A stretch of 64,000 nucleotides of DNA from NCBI RefSeq assembly GCF_900091605.1, contig NZ_FMCQ01000002.1:186001-250000 (forward strand). Direction: 5' to 3'. Source of the stretch: Micromonospora tulbaghiae. GTDB lineage: Bacteria; Actinomycetota; Actinomycetes; Mycobacteriales; Micromonosporaceae. The translations under genes and the position numbers were made by a program. This document shows, piece after piece, positions 51,728-59,920 of this stretch. Position 1 is the first letter of the stretch. The number at the start of each line of letters is the position of its first letter. The notes under the pieces are model-generated. The model made no database searches. It had not been told where the DNA came from and saw only the letters and a list, made by a program, of their open reading frames with translations.

Positions 51728-52103
51728 GCTGCTCCTCCCTCGCCTCGACACGGGCCGGGCCGGCCTCCTCGATGACCGAGACGCCGCTGTCGCGGCGCGG
51801 CCCGTGCCGGCGCCACTGCTCGCGCAGCCGGATCCGGCCGTCCGGCAGCCGCTCAGGCCGGGACTCGCACTCGCCGACCACGATCCTGCCGTCGGTGAGC
51901 ACCTCCAGGTACGCGAAGCGCACCACGCCCTGCGCGTCGCAGGTGCCGGCGAGCCGGCCGTGCCGTACCGGGCCGCCGGAGATCTCCGCCCAGACCAGGT
52001 CGCCGCGCTGGTGGTAGTGCCCCCGCAGCGGATCGGCGTCACCGGCGTGGTCGACGGAGACGAAGATCCGGTCGTCGTAGTCGAATGACGTCATCGCGCT
52101 CAC
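51720..52103 (-). CDS. small conserved protein of unknown function
   Basis: 127 residues from GTG 52103, which overlaps the hydroxylase stop (GTGA); ATG 52094 and ATG 52109 are in-frame alternatives. It is beta-rich with GHYHQRGDLVWAEISGG and PDGRIRLREQW. Similar small actinomycete proteins are often labelled N-acetylglutamate synthase, but this one has no GNAT or kinase domain and I do not accept that name. It overlaps the LysE-type gene by 8 nt. Confidence 0.7.
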   Translation of the reverse strand: MSAMTSFDYDDRIFVSVDHAGDADPLRGHYHQRGDLVWAEISGGPVRHGRLAGTCDAQGVVRFAYLEVLTDGRIVVGECESRPERLPDGRIRLREQWRRHGPRRDSGVSVIEEAGPARVEAREEQRV

Positions 52104-53359
52104 GCCCATCGGGTGCTCAGGTAGTCGTCGCGGAACCGGCAGACGGTGCGGCCGGCGATCGAGTTGAGGATCATCGCGCTACGGATCGGCAGGATGCTCA
52201 GGTTGGAGTCGACGAGCCCCTGGACGTACCGCCCCCGGTTCAGCACGAAGATCTTGTGGTCGTCGGCGTGCTTCCACCGGATCGAGTAGTCCGACTCGAT
52301 GATCGGCTCGCCGCGCTCGTCCAGGTCGAGCAGCGCGGTCAGCTCCGGATCGAAGGGCAGCGGCGCCTGCCGGCGTCCCGCCGCGACGACCAGGTTCACC
52401 GCCCGGTGCCGTTCCTCGCCGCTGCCGGCGGTCAGGCACTCCAGCTCGACCTCCCCGTCGAGCTGCCGGGCTCCGGTCACGGTCCGGCTCGGCATGATCG
52501 TGACCGGGAACCGGCCGGTACGCAGCCGCTCCTCGTAGTTGTGCTGGTAGACGCCGCGCAACGTGCCCGGGGAGATGCCGTCGCTGGTCAGGATCTGGCC
52601 GGAGACGAGGCGTTCCCGCACGTCCCGGGACAGGGTGAGGAACGCCTCCTGGTAGGCGGGCCGGTACAGGTCGTTCGCCGACGGGGAGTCCTCCAGCGGG
52701 GCGAACCACGACCGCCGCCCGATCCACTTGATGTCGCGGCAGCCGCGGGCGAGCAGCGCCGCGACGCACTCCGCGCTGGTCTGGCCGCTGCCGATCACGA
52801 TCCACGGCAGGTCCGGCTCGTCCGGCACGGTGGCGAGTCGCCGGTGCAGCTCGTCGGCGACGAACAGGTGCCGGGGATCCAGGGCGTCCAGGAAGTCCGG
52901 TACGAAAGCGACGGTCCCGCTGCCGAGCACCAGGTGCCGGGAGCGGGCGAGGGCCGCACCGCCGCTGCGGCTGACGATCGCACCGTCGAACTCGACCCGG
53001 TCGACGCGGGTGCCGTACGTGATGCGCGGCAACTGGCCCGCCGCCCACACCAGGTACTGCTGGTACTCGATCCGGGGGATGGTGTCGAACCCGGCGCCCA
53101 GCAGGGCGTACACCCGGCCGGTGGTGACCAGGTAGTTGAGGAACGACAGCGGGTGGGTCGGGTCGTAGAGCGAGACCAGGTCCTTGACCCAGCCGGTCTG
53201 CATGCGTACGCCGCTGTGCAGCATCCCGTCGTGCCAGCCCGGCCGGTCCCGCGCCTCGAACAACGCGATGTCGTGCGGTGCGAGGGTGTCGTACATCGCC
53301 GCGAGGCTCAGGTTCGCCGGCCCGGCGCCGATTCCCACTGTGTGAAAGGTCTGCGTCAT
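52100..53359 (-). CDS. L-lysine N6-hydroxylase (SidA/IucD/PvdA family)
   Basis: 419 residues. VGIGAGPANLSLA at the N-terminus is the FAD-binding loop of N-hydroxylating monooxygenases, and WIVIGSGQTSAECV in the middle is the NADPH-binding loop. HDGMLHSGVRMQ and the D-SP-ANDLYRP region are also typical of this family. It should convert lysine to N6-hydroxylysine with O2 and NADPH. Ornithine cannot be excluded by sequence alone, but the neighbours fit lysine as in Spb38 of the s56-p1 pathway. The upstream DAO gene shares one base with it (TGATG). Confidence 0.9.
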   Translation of the reverse strand: MTQTFHTVGIGAGPANLSLAAMYDTLAPHDIALFEARDRPGWHDGMLHSGVRMQTGWVKDLVSLYDPTHPLSFLNYLVTTGRVYALLGAGFDTIPRIEYQQYLVWAAGQLPRITYGTRVDRVEFDGAIVSRSGGAALARSRHLVLGSGTVAFVPDFLDALDPRHLFVADELHRRLATVPDEPDLPWIVIGSGQTSAECVAALLARGCRDIKWIGRRSWFAPLEDSPSANDLYRPAYQEAFLTLSRDVRERLVSGQILTSDGISPGTLRGVYQHNYEERLRTGRFPVTIMPSRTVTGARQLDGEVELECLTAGSGEERHRAVNLVVAAGRRQAPLPFDPELTALLDLDERGEPIIESDYSIRWKHADDHKIFVLNRGRYVQGLVDSNLSILPIRSAMILNSIAGRTVCRFRDDYLSTRWA

Positions 53360-54402
53360 CAGTCTGCCTCTGTCTGGCCGTGGGGGACAGGGATCGCGGT
53401 TCGGGTGTTCAGCAGGGCGGTGGCGGCGAGCCGGCTGGCGGCCAGGACGGTCTTGGCGGCGCCGCCGCTGCCGCCGGTGAACGTGTGTACGGCGCCGGCC
53501 ACGTGGCGCAGGGCCAGGCCGGCGGGCTCGCTGTAGCAGTCGGCGGCGCTCACCGGCGGGCCGACCGGTCGCGGATCCAGGCCGGGCAGCCGCTGCGTGG
53601 CCACCGCCCGGACCCGTGCCGCCAGTGCGGTGTCCGGTTCGGGTGCCGGCGGGTCGACGTCCCACCTGTCGCTCGGCAGCCCGAGCAGCACGCGCCCCGG
53701 ACCGGCCGGCCGGCCGTAGAGACCGCTGGTCTCGTCCACGAAGCACGGCAGGTCGGCCCGGCCGGTGGCGTGACGGGTGTACTGGATGTGCTTGGTGCGC
53801 AGCGAGGTCGGCAGCCCGGCGGCGCGCAGCAGCCGTGGGGTCCAGGCGCCGGCGGCCACGACGACGAGGTCGCCGGTGAGGCGGCGGCCGTCGCGCAGTT
53901 CGACCACGCGGTCGTCGAGGCGGGCCACCGGTGTCGTCTCGGTGCGGTCCAGGCCACGCATGACGGTCCGGCGCAGCCGGTCCGGATCGAGGTAGCCGGC
54001 CCGGCGCTCCCAGATCCCCACCGTGCCGTCCGGGAGCCCGGCGAAGCCGAACCGGTGGGCGACCTCGTCCCGGGTCAGCACCTCGGCGCCGTCCACGCCG
54101 GCCGCCGCCCCGGCGTCGAGCAGGTAGAGCGAGCCGGTCCGCCGCCACCCGGCGGCGGTCGCGAGGGACGGGTCGCCCAGCAGCTCGGCGAGGCTCGCGG
54201 CCGCCAGGGACCGGGCGGCCGGATCGGGCTCGAAGGCCCGCACCAGCCCACCGGACGCGGCCGTCGCGTCGGCGGGCCGTCCGGCCGCGCCGCTGTCGGA
54301 CGGCCCGATCAGGACCGCCTCGGCGCCCGCGTCCCGCAGCCGCCGGGCCAGCAGGACACCGCTCACGCCCGCGCCGACGACGAGCACGCGCGGCTCACCC
54401 AT
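53359..54402 (-). CDS. DAO-type FAD-dependent oxidoreductase
   Basis: 347 residues. VLVVGAGVSGVLLARRL (6-22) is the FAD-binding Rossmann loop, and the rest follows the D-amino-acid/glycine/sarcosine oxidase fold, ending with a Gly-rich TGGSGGAAK loop. In the hydrazine pathway the matching enzyme (Spb39 type) oxidatively cleaves N6-(carboxymethylamino)lysine to release hydrazinoacetic acid; I infer that role here from the neighbours. It overlaps the MetRS-like gene by 8 nt and the hydroxylase by 1 nt. Confidence 0.85.
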   Translation of the reverse strand: MGEPRVLVVGAGVSGVLLARRLRDAGAEAVLIGPSDSGAAGRPADATAASGGLVRAFEPDPAARSLAAASLAELLGDPSLATAAGWRRTGSLYLLDAGAAAGVDGAEVLTRDEVAHRFGFAGLPDGTVGIWERRAGYLDPDRLRRTVMRGLDRTETTPVARLDDRVVELRDGRRLTGDLVVVAAGAWTPRLLRAAGLPTSLRTKHIQYTRHATGRADLPCFVDETSGLYGRPAGPGRVLLGLPSDRWDVDPPAPEPDTALAARVRAVATQRLPGLDPRPVGPPVSAADCYSEPAGLALRHVAGAVHTFTGGSGGAAKTVLAASRLAATALLNTRTAIPVPHGQTEAD

Positions 54403-55759
54403 CGGACTCCGCCGCTTCCGCGCCGCCGATGACGCCGAGCAGCCGGGCCGCCCGCTCCGGCCGGCCGGGGTACGCGGCCAGCGCCGCCCGGACCGCGGTG
54501 GCGGGGTCGAAGTGCTCCAGGCGCAGCGCCTGCTCGCCTCGGGTCAGCTCGGTGTCGGCCAGGACGCCGTCCAGGCCGGCGGTGGTGCCGGCCAGGGTCG
54601 CGGCGTACCGGGCGGTGAACGCCTCGTACGCCTCGGGGCGGAAGTCCGACTCGTAGCTGTCCGGCCGGTCCCAGCTCAGGAACGCCCGGATCACCGCCGG
54701 GTCCTCGGTGGCCAGGAACTCGTGCGCCCAGATCGCGTGTTCGCGGCTGGTGGAGAACTTGGAGCCGGTGAGCCGGTAGAACTCGTTGACCACCAGCCCG
54801 GTCGGCCGGTCGGGCAGCCCGGCGGCCAGGTGCAGTGCCGGGATGAGCAGCGCGTAGTAGAAGGCGTTGTCGATCCCGAGGAAGATCCACTGCTCGTCCA
54901 CGTCACGCCACGCGTCCAGGTACCCGGCCAGCGTGTCCGCGTCCGGCCGCAGGTGGCGGGCGGGCAGGACCAGGTTGGCCAGGGCCATCTCGGCCCAGAC
55001 GTCGATGCGCAGGCCGTCGTCCCACTCGATTCCCCAGTCCGTCGGGTACGCCAGCGGCACCTCCGGCAGCCCGCCGTCGAGGTGGGACGCGACGAGGCGC
55101 CGCAGCCGGGGCGGCAGCACCGCGCGGGACCAGAACTCGGCGAGTCGTTCCCGGTGGTCGTCGAGCCGGAGCACCGGGACCGTGTGCGTGACCGGCTCGG
55201 GTGACGCCTCGCAGCAGGTCGAACGCGCGCCGATCAGGTTCGCGGCGGTGCAGAAGCCACCGCACCCCTCGCAGGTGCCGCCGTTCGCGCCGGCGCCGCA
55301 GGCCGGGCAGCGCCCGGCGACCCGGACGTGGTGCAGGGTCCGCCCACAGGCCGCGCAGGCGCGCAGCGACACCGGGGCGACCTCCACCACCTTGGCCTCG
55401 ACCAGTTCGGTGAGCAGGCCGGCCACCGCCCGGCGGTAGCTCTCGTCTTCCAGCGGGTCGGCCATGACGTCGTACCGGATGCGTGCGGCGCGCAACGCGG
55501 CGTGGATCAACGACCCGTAGCGGGCGACCGTGTCGGCCGGGGTCTCGCCGTGCGCCTGCGCCCGGGCCAGCACGTAGTTCTGGTGCGCGTCCAGGCCGCA
55601 CTGGGTCACCACCCGCCTGCCGGCGGCACGCAGCGCGCGGGCCGCGACGTCGCCGGCGACGTACGGGCCGCTCAGGTGCCCGAGGTGCAGCGGCCCGTTC
55701 GGCGTCGGTGGCGGCGTCACCACCAGCACCGCGCCGGCGGCGGTCCGTCCGTCAGCCAC
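54395..55759 (-). CDS. methionyl-tRNA synthetase-like ligase (hydrazine synthetase part)
   Basis: 454 residues from GTG 55759. The catalytic core of a class I MetRS is clear: HLGH at 25-28 (the HIGH motif) and KFSTS at 334-338 (the KMSKS motif). Between them lie several CxxC zinc knuckles (CAACG, CPACG, CEGCG). The C-terminal anticodon-binding part is very short, and the gene is embedded in a biosynthetic operon, so tRNA charging is unlikely. In Spb40 a cupin and a MetRS-like domain together join N6-hydroxylysine and glycine through an N-N bond. The separate cupin gene here overlaps this one by 8 nt, fitting a split version. Confidence 0.88.
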   Translation of the reverse strand: MADGRTAAGAVLVVTPPPTPNGPLHLGHLSGPYVAGDVAARALRAAGRRVVTQCGLDAHQNYVLARAQAHGETPADTVARYGSLIHAALRAARIRYDVMADPLEDESYRRAVAGLLTELVEAKVVEVAPVSLRACAACGRTLHHVRVAGRCPACGAGANGGTCEGCGGFCTAANLIGARSTCCEASPEPVTHTVPVLRLDDHRERLAEFWSRAVLPPRLRRLVASHLDGGLPEVPLAYPTDWGIEWDDGLRIDVWAEMALANLVLPARHLRPDADTLAGYLDAWRDVDEQWIFLGIDNAFYYALLIPALHLAAGLPDRPTGLVVNEFYRLTGSKFSTSREHAIWAHEFLATEDPAVIRAFLSWDRPDSYESDFRPEAYEAFTARYAATLAGTTAGLDGVLADTELTRGEQALRLEHFDPATAVRAALAAYPGRPERAARLLGVIGGAEAAESDG

Positions 55760-56126
55760 GGCCGGTCCCGTCGCCCGCGTCGGCGGCGCCGTCGGCGCGG
55801 GGCATCCAGTAGATGCTGAGGATGGTGAGCGGCTGCTCCGGCGAGGGGTTGTGGATGACGTGACGCTGCTCGGGTTCGAGCAGGATCACCCCGCCGGTCG
55901 GCACCTCGACCTTCTCGCCGCCCGCCTCGTAGATGGCGGTGCCGCGGGTCACCACGGCGAACTCCACCTCGGGGTGGATGTCCTCGCTGCTGCTGCCACC
56001 GGGCGGGATCACGCACCACATGGCGTCGAACGGCAACGGGCCGAGATCGCGGTACTGCGTCCAGCGGCCGATCTGGATGCCGTACTCGTCGGTGAGTTCG
56101 GCGGTGTCGCTGACGTACCTTCGCAT
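55752..56126 (-). CDS. cupin protein (hydrazine synthetase part)
   Basis: 124 residues from ATG 56126 with GGAGGA upstream. It is a single-domain cupin with likely metal ligands His51, Glu55 and His89 or His92 (EDIHPEVEF and RHVIHN). As the first gene of the operon, overlapping the MetRS-like gene by 8 nt, it corresponds to the cupin half of Spb40-type hydrazine synthetases. In those enzymes the metal-bound cupin rearranges the ester of N6-hydroxylysine and glycine into the N-N product. The assignment rests on context. Confidence 0.85.
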   Translation of the reverse strand: MRRYVSDTAELTDEYGIQIGRWTQYRDLGPLPFDAMWCVIPPGGSSSEDIHPEVEFAVVTRGTAIYEAGGEKVEVPTGGVILLEPEQRHVIHNPSPEQPLTILSIYWMPRADGAADAGDGTGRG

Positions 56127-56423
56127 GTTCGTCCTCCTGGTCGGCGCGATTCCCGTCGGGCGCGCCGGACGGATCAGGTTTGCGGAGAGTGACCGGAAGT
56201 GGTGCTTGTGCGACGCCATGCCGGTCTCCCGCCCGGGTGGCAATTCGACTCCGGTCGATAGCGTCGGAACCACTGTGGACCTAACCTCGGCTGGCTAACA
56301 GGAGCTTCACCGGCAGATCACCGGCAATGGCGCTGCTGATTGCCCGCTCAGTTGTCACGCCGCGGTGGTCCGCCTGTACGAATCCGCCAGAACCGGTACG
56401 GAGACGACGCTGTGATCGGCTAC
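56127..56423. promoter_or_regulatory. divergent spacer between hydrazine operon and XRE gene
   Basis: This 297-bp gap must carry the promoter of the cupin operon. TCGA occurs at 56245 and 56255, a 10-bp spacing close to the 11-bp period of SARP boxes. CTAAC occurs twice (about 56281-56300). I see no clear -35/-10 pair and no gene. Confidence 0.35.
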
Positions 56424-57329
56424 ATGGATACGTTGGGTGATGAAATCGCTACCGCTCGGCGACGGGCCAACCTCACACAGGAGGAGCTGGCCGCCCGCAC
56501 CGGCCTGAGTGTCCGGAGCATCCGCAACCTGGAGTCGTCGCGGGTGACCAGCCCGCGGCCGGCGACCGTCCGGCTGCTGCGCGAGGTGCTCGGCCTGCCG
56601 GCCCATCCGGCGCCGGCCCGGATCCGTCCCATGCAGTTGCCGCTGGAGATCCCCGGCTTCACCGGGCGCTCGGCACAACTGCGGCAACTCGACCGGCTGC
56701 TCGACGGCGGACCACGACGGATGTCCAGTGTCGTGGTGTGCGTCCTGTCCGGACGCTCCGGAATCGGCAAGACGGCGCTGGCGCTGCGCTGGGCCCACCG
56801 GTCCGCCGCCCGGTTCGTCGACGGGGTGCTGCACGTCCAGCTCGGCGGCAGCGACTCGCGCCGCCCGGCGGTGGCGCCGGCGGAGGCGCTCGGTGGCCTC
56901 ATGGAGGCGCTCGACGTACCGGGCGGCATTCCGTGCGGCCCGGCCGCGCGCGCCGGTCTCTACCGCAGCGTGCTCGCCGGACGCCGGATGCTCATCGTGC
57001 TCGACGACGCGCGCGACGCCGACCAGGTACGGCCGCTGCTCCCCGGCGTCCCCGGCTGCATGGTGGTGGTGACCAGCCGGGACCGCCTCACCGGACTGGT
57101 CGTCGGCGAGGCGGCGCGCCCGGTCGTGGTGGACGAGCTGGCTGCCGGCGAGGCGTGGGAACTGCTGGCGGCCCGTCTCGGCGAGCGCCGGCTGACCGCC
57201 GAACGCGAGGCGGTACGGCAGATCATCGCCCACTGCGCGGGGGTGCCCCGGGCGCTGGCCGTGGTCGCCGCCCGCGCCGCCGTCCAGCCCCGGCTGCCGC
57301 TCGCGGAGGTGGCCCGGCGGCTGCGGTAG
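56424..57329 (+). CDS. XRE-type regulator with NB-ARC ATPase domain, short form
   Basis: 301 residues from ATG 56424 (GTG 56412 is possible). Residues ~1-65 are an XRE helix-turn-helix (LTQEELAARTGLSVRSIRNL). A linker leads to an NB-ARC/STAND ATPase with LSGRSGIGKTALALRW and LIVLDDARDADQ, then VTSRDRL as sensor. The protein stops straight after this domain, without the TPR or WD repeats most such regulators have. It may be a minimal form or a truncated gene. It faces away from the hydrazine operon and could control it. Confidence 0.85.
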   Translation: MDTLGDEIATARRRANLTQEELAARTGLSVRSIRNLESSRVTSPRPATVRLLREVLGLPAHPAPARIRPMQLPLEIPGFTGRSAQLRQLDRLLDGGPRRMSSVVVCVLSGRSGIGKTALALRWAHRSAARFVDGVLHVQLGGSDSRRPAVAPAEALGGLMEALDVPGGIPCGPAARAGLYRSVLAGRRMLIVLDDARDADQVRPLLPGVPGCMVVVTSRDRLTGLVVGEAARPVVVDELAAGEAWELLAARLGERRLTAEREAVRQIIAHCAGVPRALAVVAARAAVQPRLPLAEVARRLR

Positions 57330-57341
57330 GACGCCGCCGGA

Positions 57342-57373
57342 CCGGGGCGGTCGCGTGTGCGCGGCCGCCCCGG
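57342..57373. terminator. bidirectional hairpin terminator
   Basis: A 14-bp stem with one G-T pair (CCGGGGCGGTCGCG against CGCGGCCGCCCCGG) and loop TGTG lies between the convergent XRE and PNPOx-like genes, 12 bp after one stop and 4 bp after the other. Confidence 0.8.
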
Positions 57374-57377
57374 GCGG

Positions 57378-58052
57378 TCAGTGCCTGTCGACGCGGGTGC
57401 CGGCGCGGGCGGCCACGTGTGCCGGCACCGGTGCCGTCGGCGGGAGCGCCGGATCGGTCACCGGCTGCTGCCAGCGCGCCACCAGCGGAAGCTCGCCGGC
57501 CCAGAGCCCGAGCGCGGCGTCCGGGCTGTCGCCGTCGTCCGGCGGGCCGCTGCGGGTCTTGACCGACGCCTCCGCCAGCGGCAGCGCCAGCAGGGCCGTG
57601 GCCGCCAGCTCCCGCCGGTTCGGGCGGCGGGCGTGGTCCCACTGGCCGGGTGCCACGTGCTCGGTCAGCAGCCGCAGGCCGTGCAGCTTCTCCTCGGTGT
57701 CGGTCACCCACCGGGGCCGGCCGTAGACCATCGCGCTGCGGTAGTTGACCCCGTGCTCGAACACCGAGCGCGCCAGCACCAGGCCGTCGACCACGGTGAC
57801 CGTGACGCAGACGTCGGTGTCGGTGGTGAGGCTCCGGCTGGCCACCGAGCCGTGCAGGTAGAGGTGGCGGTCGTCGAACCCGTAGACGGTGGGTACCACC
57901 ATCGGGTCACCGTCCACCAGGGCGCCGAGGTGGCAGACGAACCCGGCCCGGAGCACGTCGAGCAGGGCGGCGCGGTCGTGGTGCCCCTTCTCCTTCATCC
58001 GGCGCAGGCTCGTGCGGGGCGTCGCGGACAACTGCCCGTGGGCATCGGTCAT
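57378..58052 (-). CDS. pyridoxamine 5'-phosphate oxidase-like flavoprotein
   Basis: 224 residues from ATG 58052. Residues ~20-170 form the split beta-barrel of the PNPOx-like family (FVCHLGALVDGDPMVVPTVY, then LYLHGSVASRSL), which binds FMN or F420. The C-terminal ~50 residues are Pro/Ala-rich without a domain. It could reduce or oxidise a pathway intermediate. It stands alone between two divergent or convergent neighbours, so membership in the cluster is only likely. Confidence 0.8.
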   Translation of the reverse strand: MTDAHGQLSATPRTSLRRMKEKGHHDRAALLDVLRAGFVCHLGALVDGDPMVVPTVYGFDDRHLYLHGSVASRSLTTDTDVCVTVTVVDGLVLARSVFEHGVNYRSAMVYGRPRWVTDTEEKLHGLRLLTEHVAPGQWDHARRPNRRELAATALLALPLAEASVKTRSGPPDDGDSPDAALGLWAGELPLVARWQQPVTDPALPPTAPVPAHVAARAGTRVDRH

Positions 58053-58257
58053 GAGTGATCTCCTGTCGGCCCCGCCGTTTCTACCGGGCCGGCTCCGGAT
58101 CATCAAGGACCGGTGCCCGGTCGGGCGGTGCGCCGGCGGACGGCTTCCAGCCGTCGTCGACGCACTCTCGACCCGCGCGGAGTTCACTGGTCGATCGGCG
58201 AATGCGCGCACCGACCGGGGCGCGTGGCCGGCCGGCTCATCGACAAGGCGGACAGTT

Positions 58258-58812
58258 GTGCTGATTGAGAGACTGCGGCGGTTGGACCCTCGGGTATGGA
58301 ACGCCACGCCGGAGGAGGTCGCCGACCGCTATCCGTGCGATCGGTACCTGACCGTGCCGTTCCGCTCGTTCGTCCGGGCGGTGGACGTGGCGGCGCCGGT
58401 TCCGGTGGTCTACCGGTGGCTGTGCCAGCTCAAGGTGGCGCCGTACAGCTACGACCTGGTCGACAACCTCGGACGGCGCAGCCCGCGGACCCTCACTCCG
58501 GGCGCGGAGAAGCTGGCGGCGGGGCAGAAGTTCTTGATCTTCACGGTGGCCGAGTTCGCTCTCGACGACCACCTCACCGGCGTCATCGCCGATCGCCATC
58601 GACGTAGCTACGGCGAGGTGGCGGTGACCTACCGGGTCAGTCCCGCCCCGCAGGGCACGCGACTGGTCGGGCGGCTCGACGTGGGCGCCTCGACCACGTT
58701 CGAGCGTGCCCGCCGCAGCGCGCTGGCCGTCGGTGACGCGCTCATGGGGCGCAGGCAACTCCTCAACATCAAGTCGTTGGCGGAGGCGACCGCGCGGGAC
58801 GCCGGGGCCTGA
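58258..58812 (+). CDS. SRPBCC-fold protein
   Basis: 184 residues from GTG 58258, with AAGGCGG upstream. The frame is open further left, but that part reads as noise. DRYLTVPFRSFVRAVDVAAP, then VYRWLCQLKVAPYSYDLVDN, and a long C-terminal helix ending in LLNIKSLAEATA fit the START/SRPBCC ligand-binding fold. It has no catalytic residues that I can name. It lies between the PNPOx-like and SARP genes. The 205 bp to its left holds no other gene I can support. Confidence 0.7.
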   Translation: MLIERLRRLDPRVWNATPEEVADRYPCDRYLTVPFRSFVRAVDVAAPVPVVYRWLCQLKVAPYSYDLVDNLGRRSPRTLTPGAEKLAAGQKFLIFTVAEFALDDHLTGVIADRHRRSYGEVAVTYRVSPAPQGTRLVGRLDVGASTTFERARRSALAVGDALMGRRQLLNIKSLAEATARDAGA

Positions 58813-58863
58813 CGGCCTGCTCCGCGCGCTGTTGCGGCGCTGTTCGGGGTGCCCCGGAAGTGG

Positions 58864-58880
58864 TGCGAATAGTATTCGCA
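58864..58880. promoter_or_regulatory. perfect 17-bp palindrome upstream of SARP gene
   Basis: TGCGAATA, G, TATTCGCA is a perfect inverted repeat in the AT-richer 265-bp spacer before the SARP gene at 59078. It is a good candidate operator for a dimeric repressor, 198 bp before the ATG. The rest of the spacer shows no clear promoter boxes. Confidence 0.55.
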
Positions 58881-59077
58881 AAGCGCGGCTGGCCATGCGA
58901 TTTATTTGATCTGAGGAATGTCGGCTGAGCATGCGGCGGATTCGATGAACTACCTCTAAAGACGTACTGCCGCGTTCCGATTGGTGGCCGTGATGATCAC
59001 GTTGGGCGCAGCGGGAGCGGATTCCGGCTGGTCGACGATTAGCGTCTACGCCAGTTGCGAAGAGAAGAGGGTACACA

Positions 59078-59860
59078 ATGCTCCGCTTCAACATTCTCGG
59101 CGGCCTGGAAGTGCGGCACGACGGTGTCGACTGCGCCCCCACCGCACCCAAGGTGCGGGCCGTTCTGGCGCTGCTGCTGCTGCGGGCGAACCAGACCGTG
59201 AGCCAGGACAGCATCTTCCACTGGTTGTGGGGCGACCGACCGCCCCGGAGCGCGGCCACCACCACGCAGACGTACATCTACCAGCTCCGTAACCTGTTCG
59301 AGCGGGTCGGCGCCACCGGGCCCTCCGGCCAGCTTCTCGTGACCCGCCCGGCGGGCTACCGCATGTCGATGCGGGAGGACCAGCTTGACGCCACCCTCTT
59401 CGCCCGCCTCTGTCGCGAGGGTGACGGCCTGTTGGACCAGGGACGGCCCGTCGAGGCCGTCCAGGTGCTGCGCCGTGCCCTGTCGCTGTGGCGGGGGCCG
59501 GTGCTCGACGACGTCAGCGTCGGGGCGTGGACAAGTGCGGACGTCACCCACCTGGCCGAGCTGCGGATGCGGGCGCTGGAGCTGCGCATCGAGGCCGACG
59601 CCCGGCTCGGCCGGCACCGGGAACTCGTCACCGAGCTGCGTGCACTGGTCGCGGCGCACCCGCTCAACGAGTGGCTCCACGCCCACCTGATCTCGTCGTT
59701 GAGCCGGTGCGGGCGAAGGGCCGAAGCGCTGAGCGCGTATCAGAGCCTGCGGCAGACGCTGTCCGAGGAACTCGGTCTCGAACCGACGCCGGAGTTGCAG
59801 GACCTCCAACGGCAGGTGCTCAACGGCGCGGACGCGCGCCTGCTGGTGCCGGCCGGCTGA
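59078..59860 (+). CDS. SARP pathway-specific activator
   Basis: 260 residues, the usual size of a small SARP. A winged helix (~1-95, with VRAVLALLLLRANQTVSQ and the TYIYQLRNLF helix) is followed by a BTAD helical domain (~100-250) ending in LSEELGLEPTPELQDLQ. SARPs bind direct heptamer repeats and switch on antibiotic genes. TCGA repeats with 11-bp spacing lie before the ketosynthase gene at 62602. This is the likely cluster activator. Confidence 0.92.
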   Translation: MLRFNILGGLEVRHDGVDCAPTAPKVRAVLALLLLRANQTVSQDSIFHWLWGDRPPRSAATTTQTYIYQLRNLFERVGATGPSGQLLVTRPAGYRMSMREDQLDATLFARLCREGDGLLDQGRPVEAVQVLRRALSLWRGPVLDDVSVGAWTSADVTHLAELRMRALELRIEADARLGRHRELVTELRALVAAHPLNEWLHAHLISSLSRCGRRAEALSAYQSLRQTLSEELGLEPTPELQDLQRQVLNGADARLLVPAG

Positions 59861-59872
59861 GCCCAGCCGACC

Positions 59873-59909
59873 CGGGCCCCATGTCGGCGTGGTGACGACA
59901 TGGGGCCCG
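59873..59909. terminator. bidirectional hairpin terminator
   Basis: A perfect 14-bp stem (CGGGCCCCATGTCG and its complement) with a 9-nt loop sits between the convergent SARP and response-regulator genes, 12 bp after the one stop and 11 bp from the other. Confidence 0.82.
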
Positions 59910-59920
59910 AGCGTGTACGG

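Noticed and set aside
51720..52103. Calling the small protein N-acetylglutamate synthase
   Set aside because: It has no acetyltransferase or amino-acid kinase domain; the name is a common carry-over label.
52100..53359. Reading the lysine hydroxylase operon as a hydroxamate siderophore cluster
   Set aside because: There is no acyltransferase, NIS synthetase or NRPS gene next to it, while cupin, MetRS-like and DAO genes fit hydrazine formation; the iron box lies at another operon.
54395..55759. Housekeeping methionyl-tRNA synthetase
   Set aside because: It is short, lacks a full anticodon-binding part and overlaps biosynthetic genes on both sides.
56270..56300. Possible iron box in the cupin promoter (GGTTAGG on the minus strand)
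   Set aside because: Only one half-site resembles the consensus; the other half does not match.
58055..58257. N-terminal extension of the SRPBCC protein
   Set aside because: The extra ~68 residues are Arg/Pro/Ala-rich noise in the divergent spacer, and GTG 58258 has a ribosome binding site.
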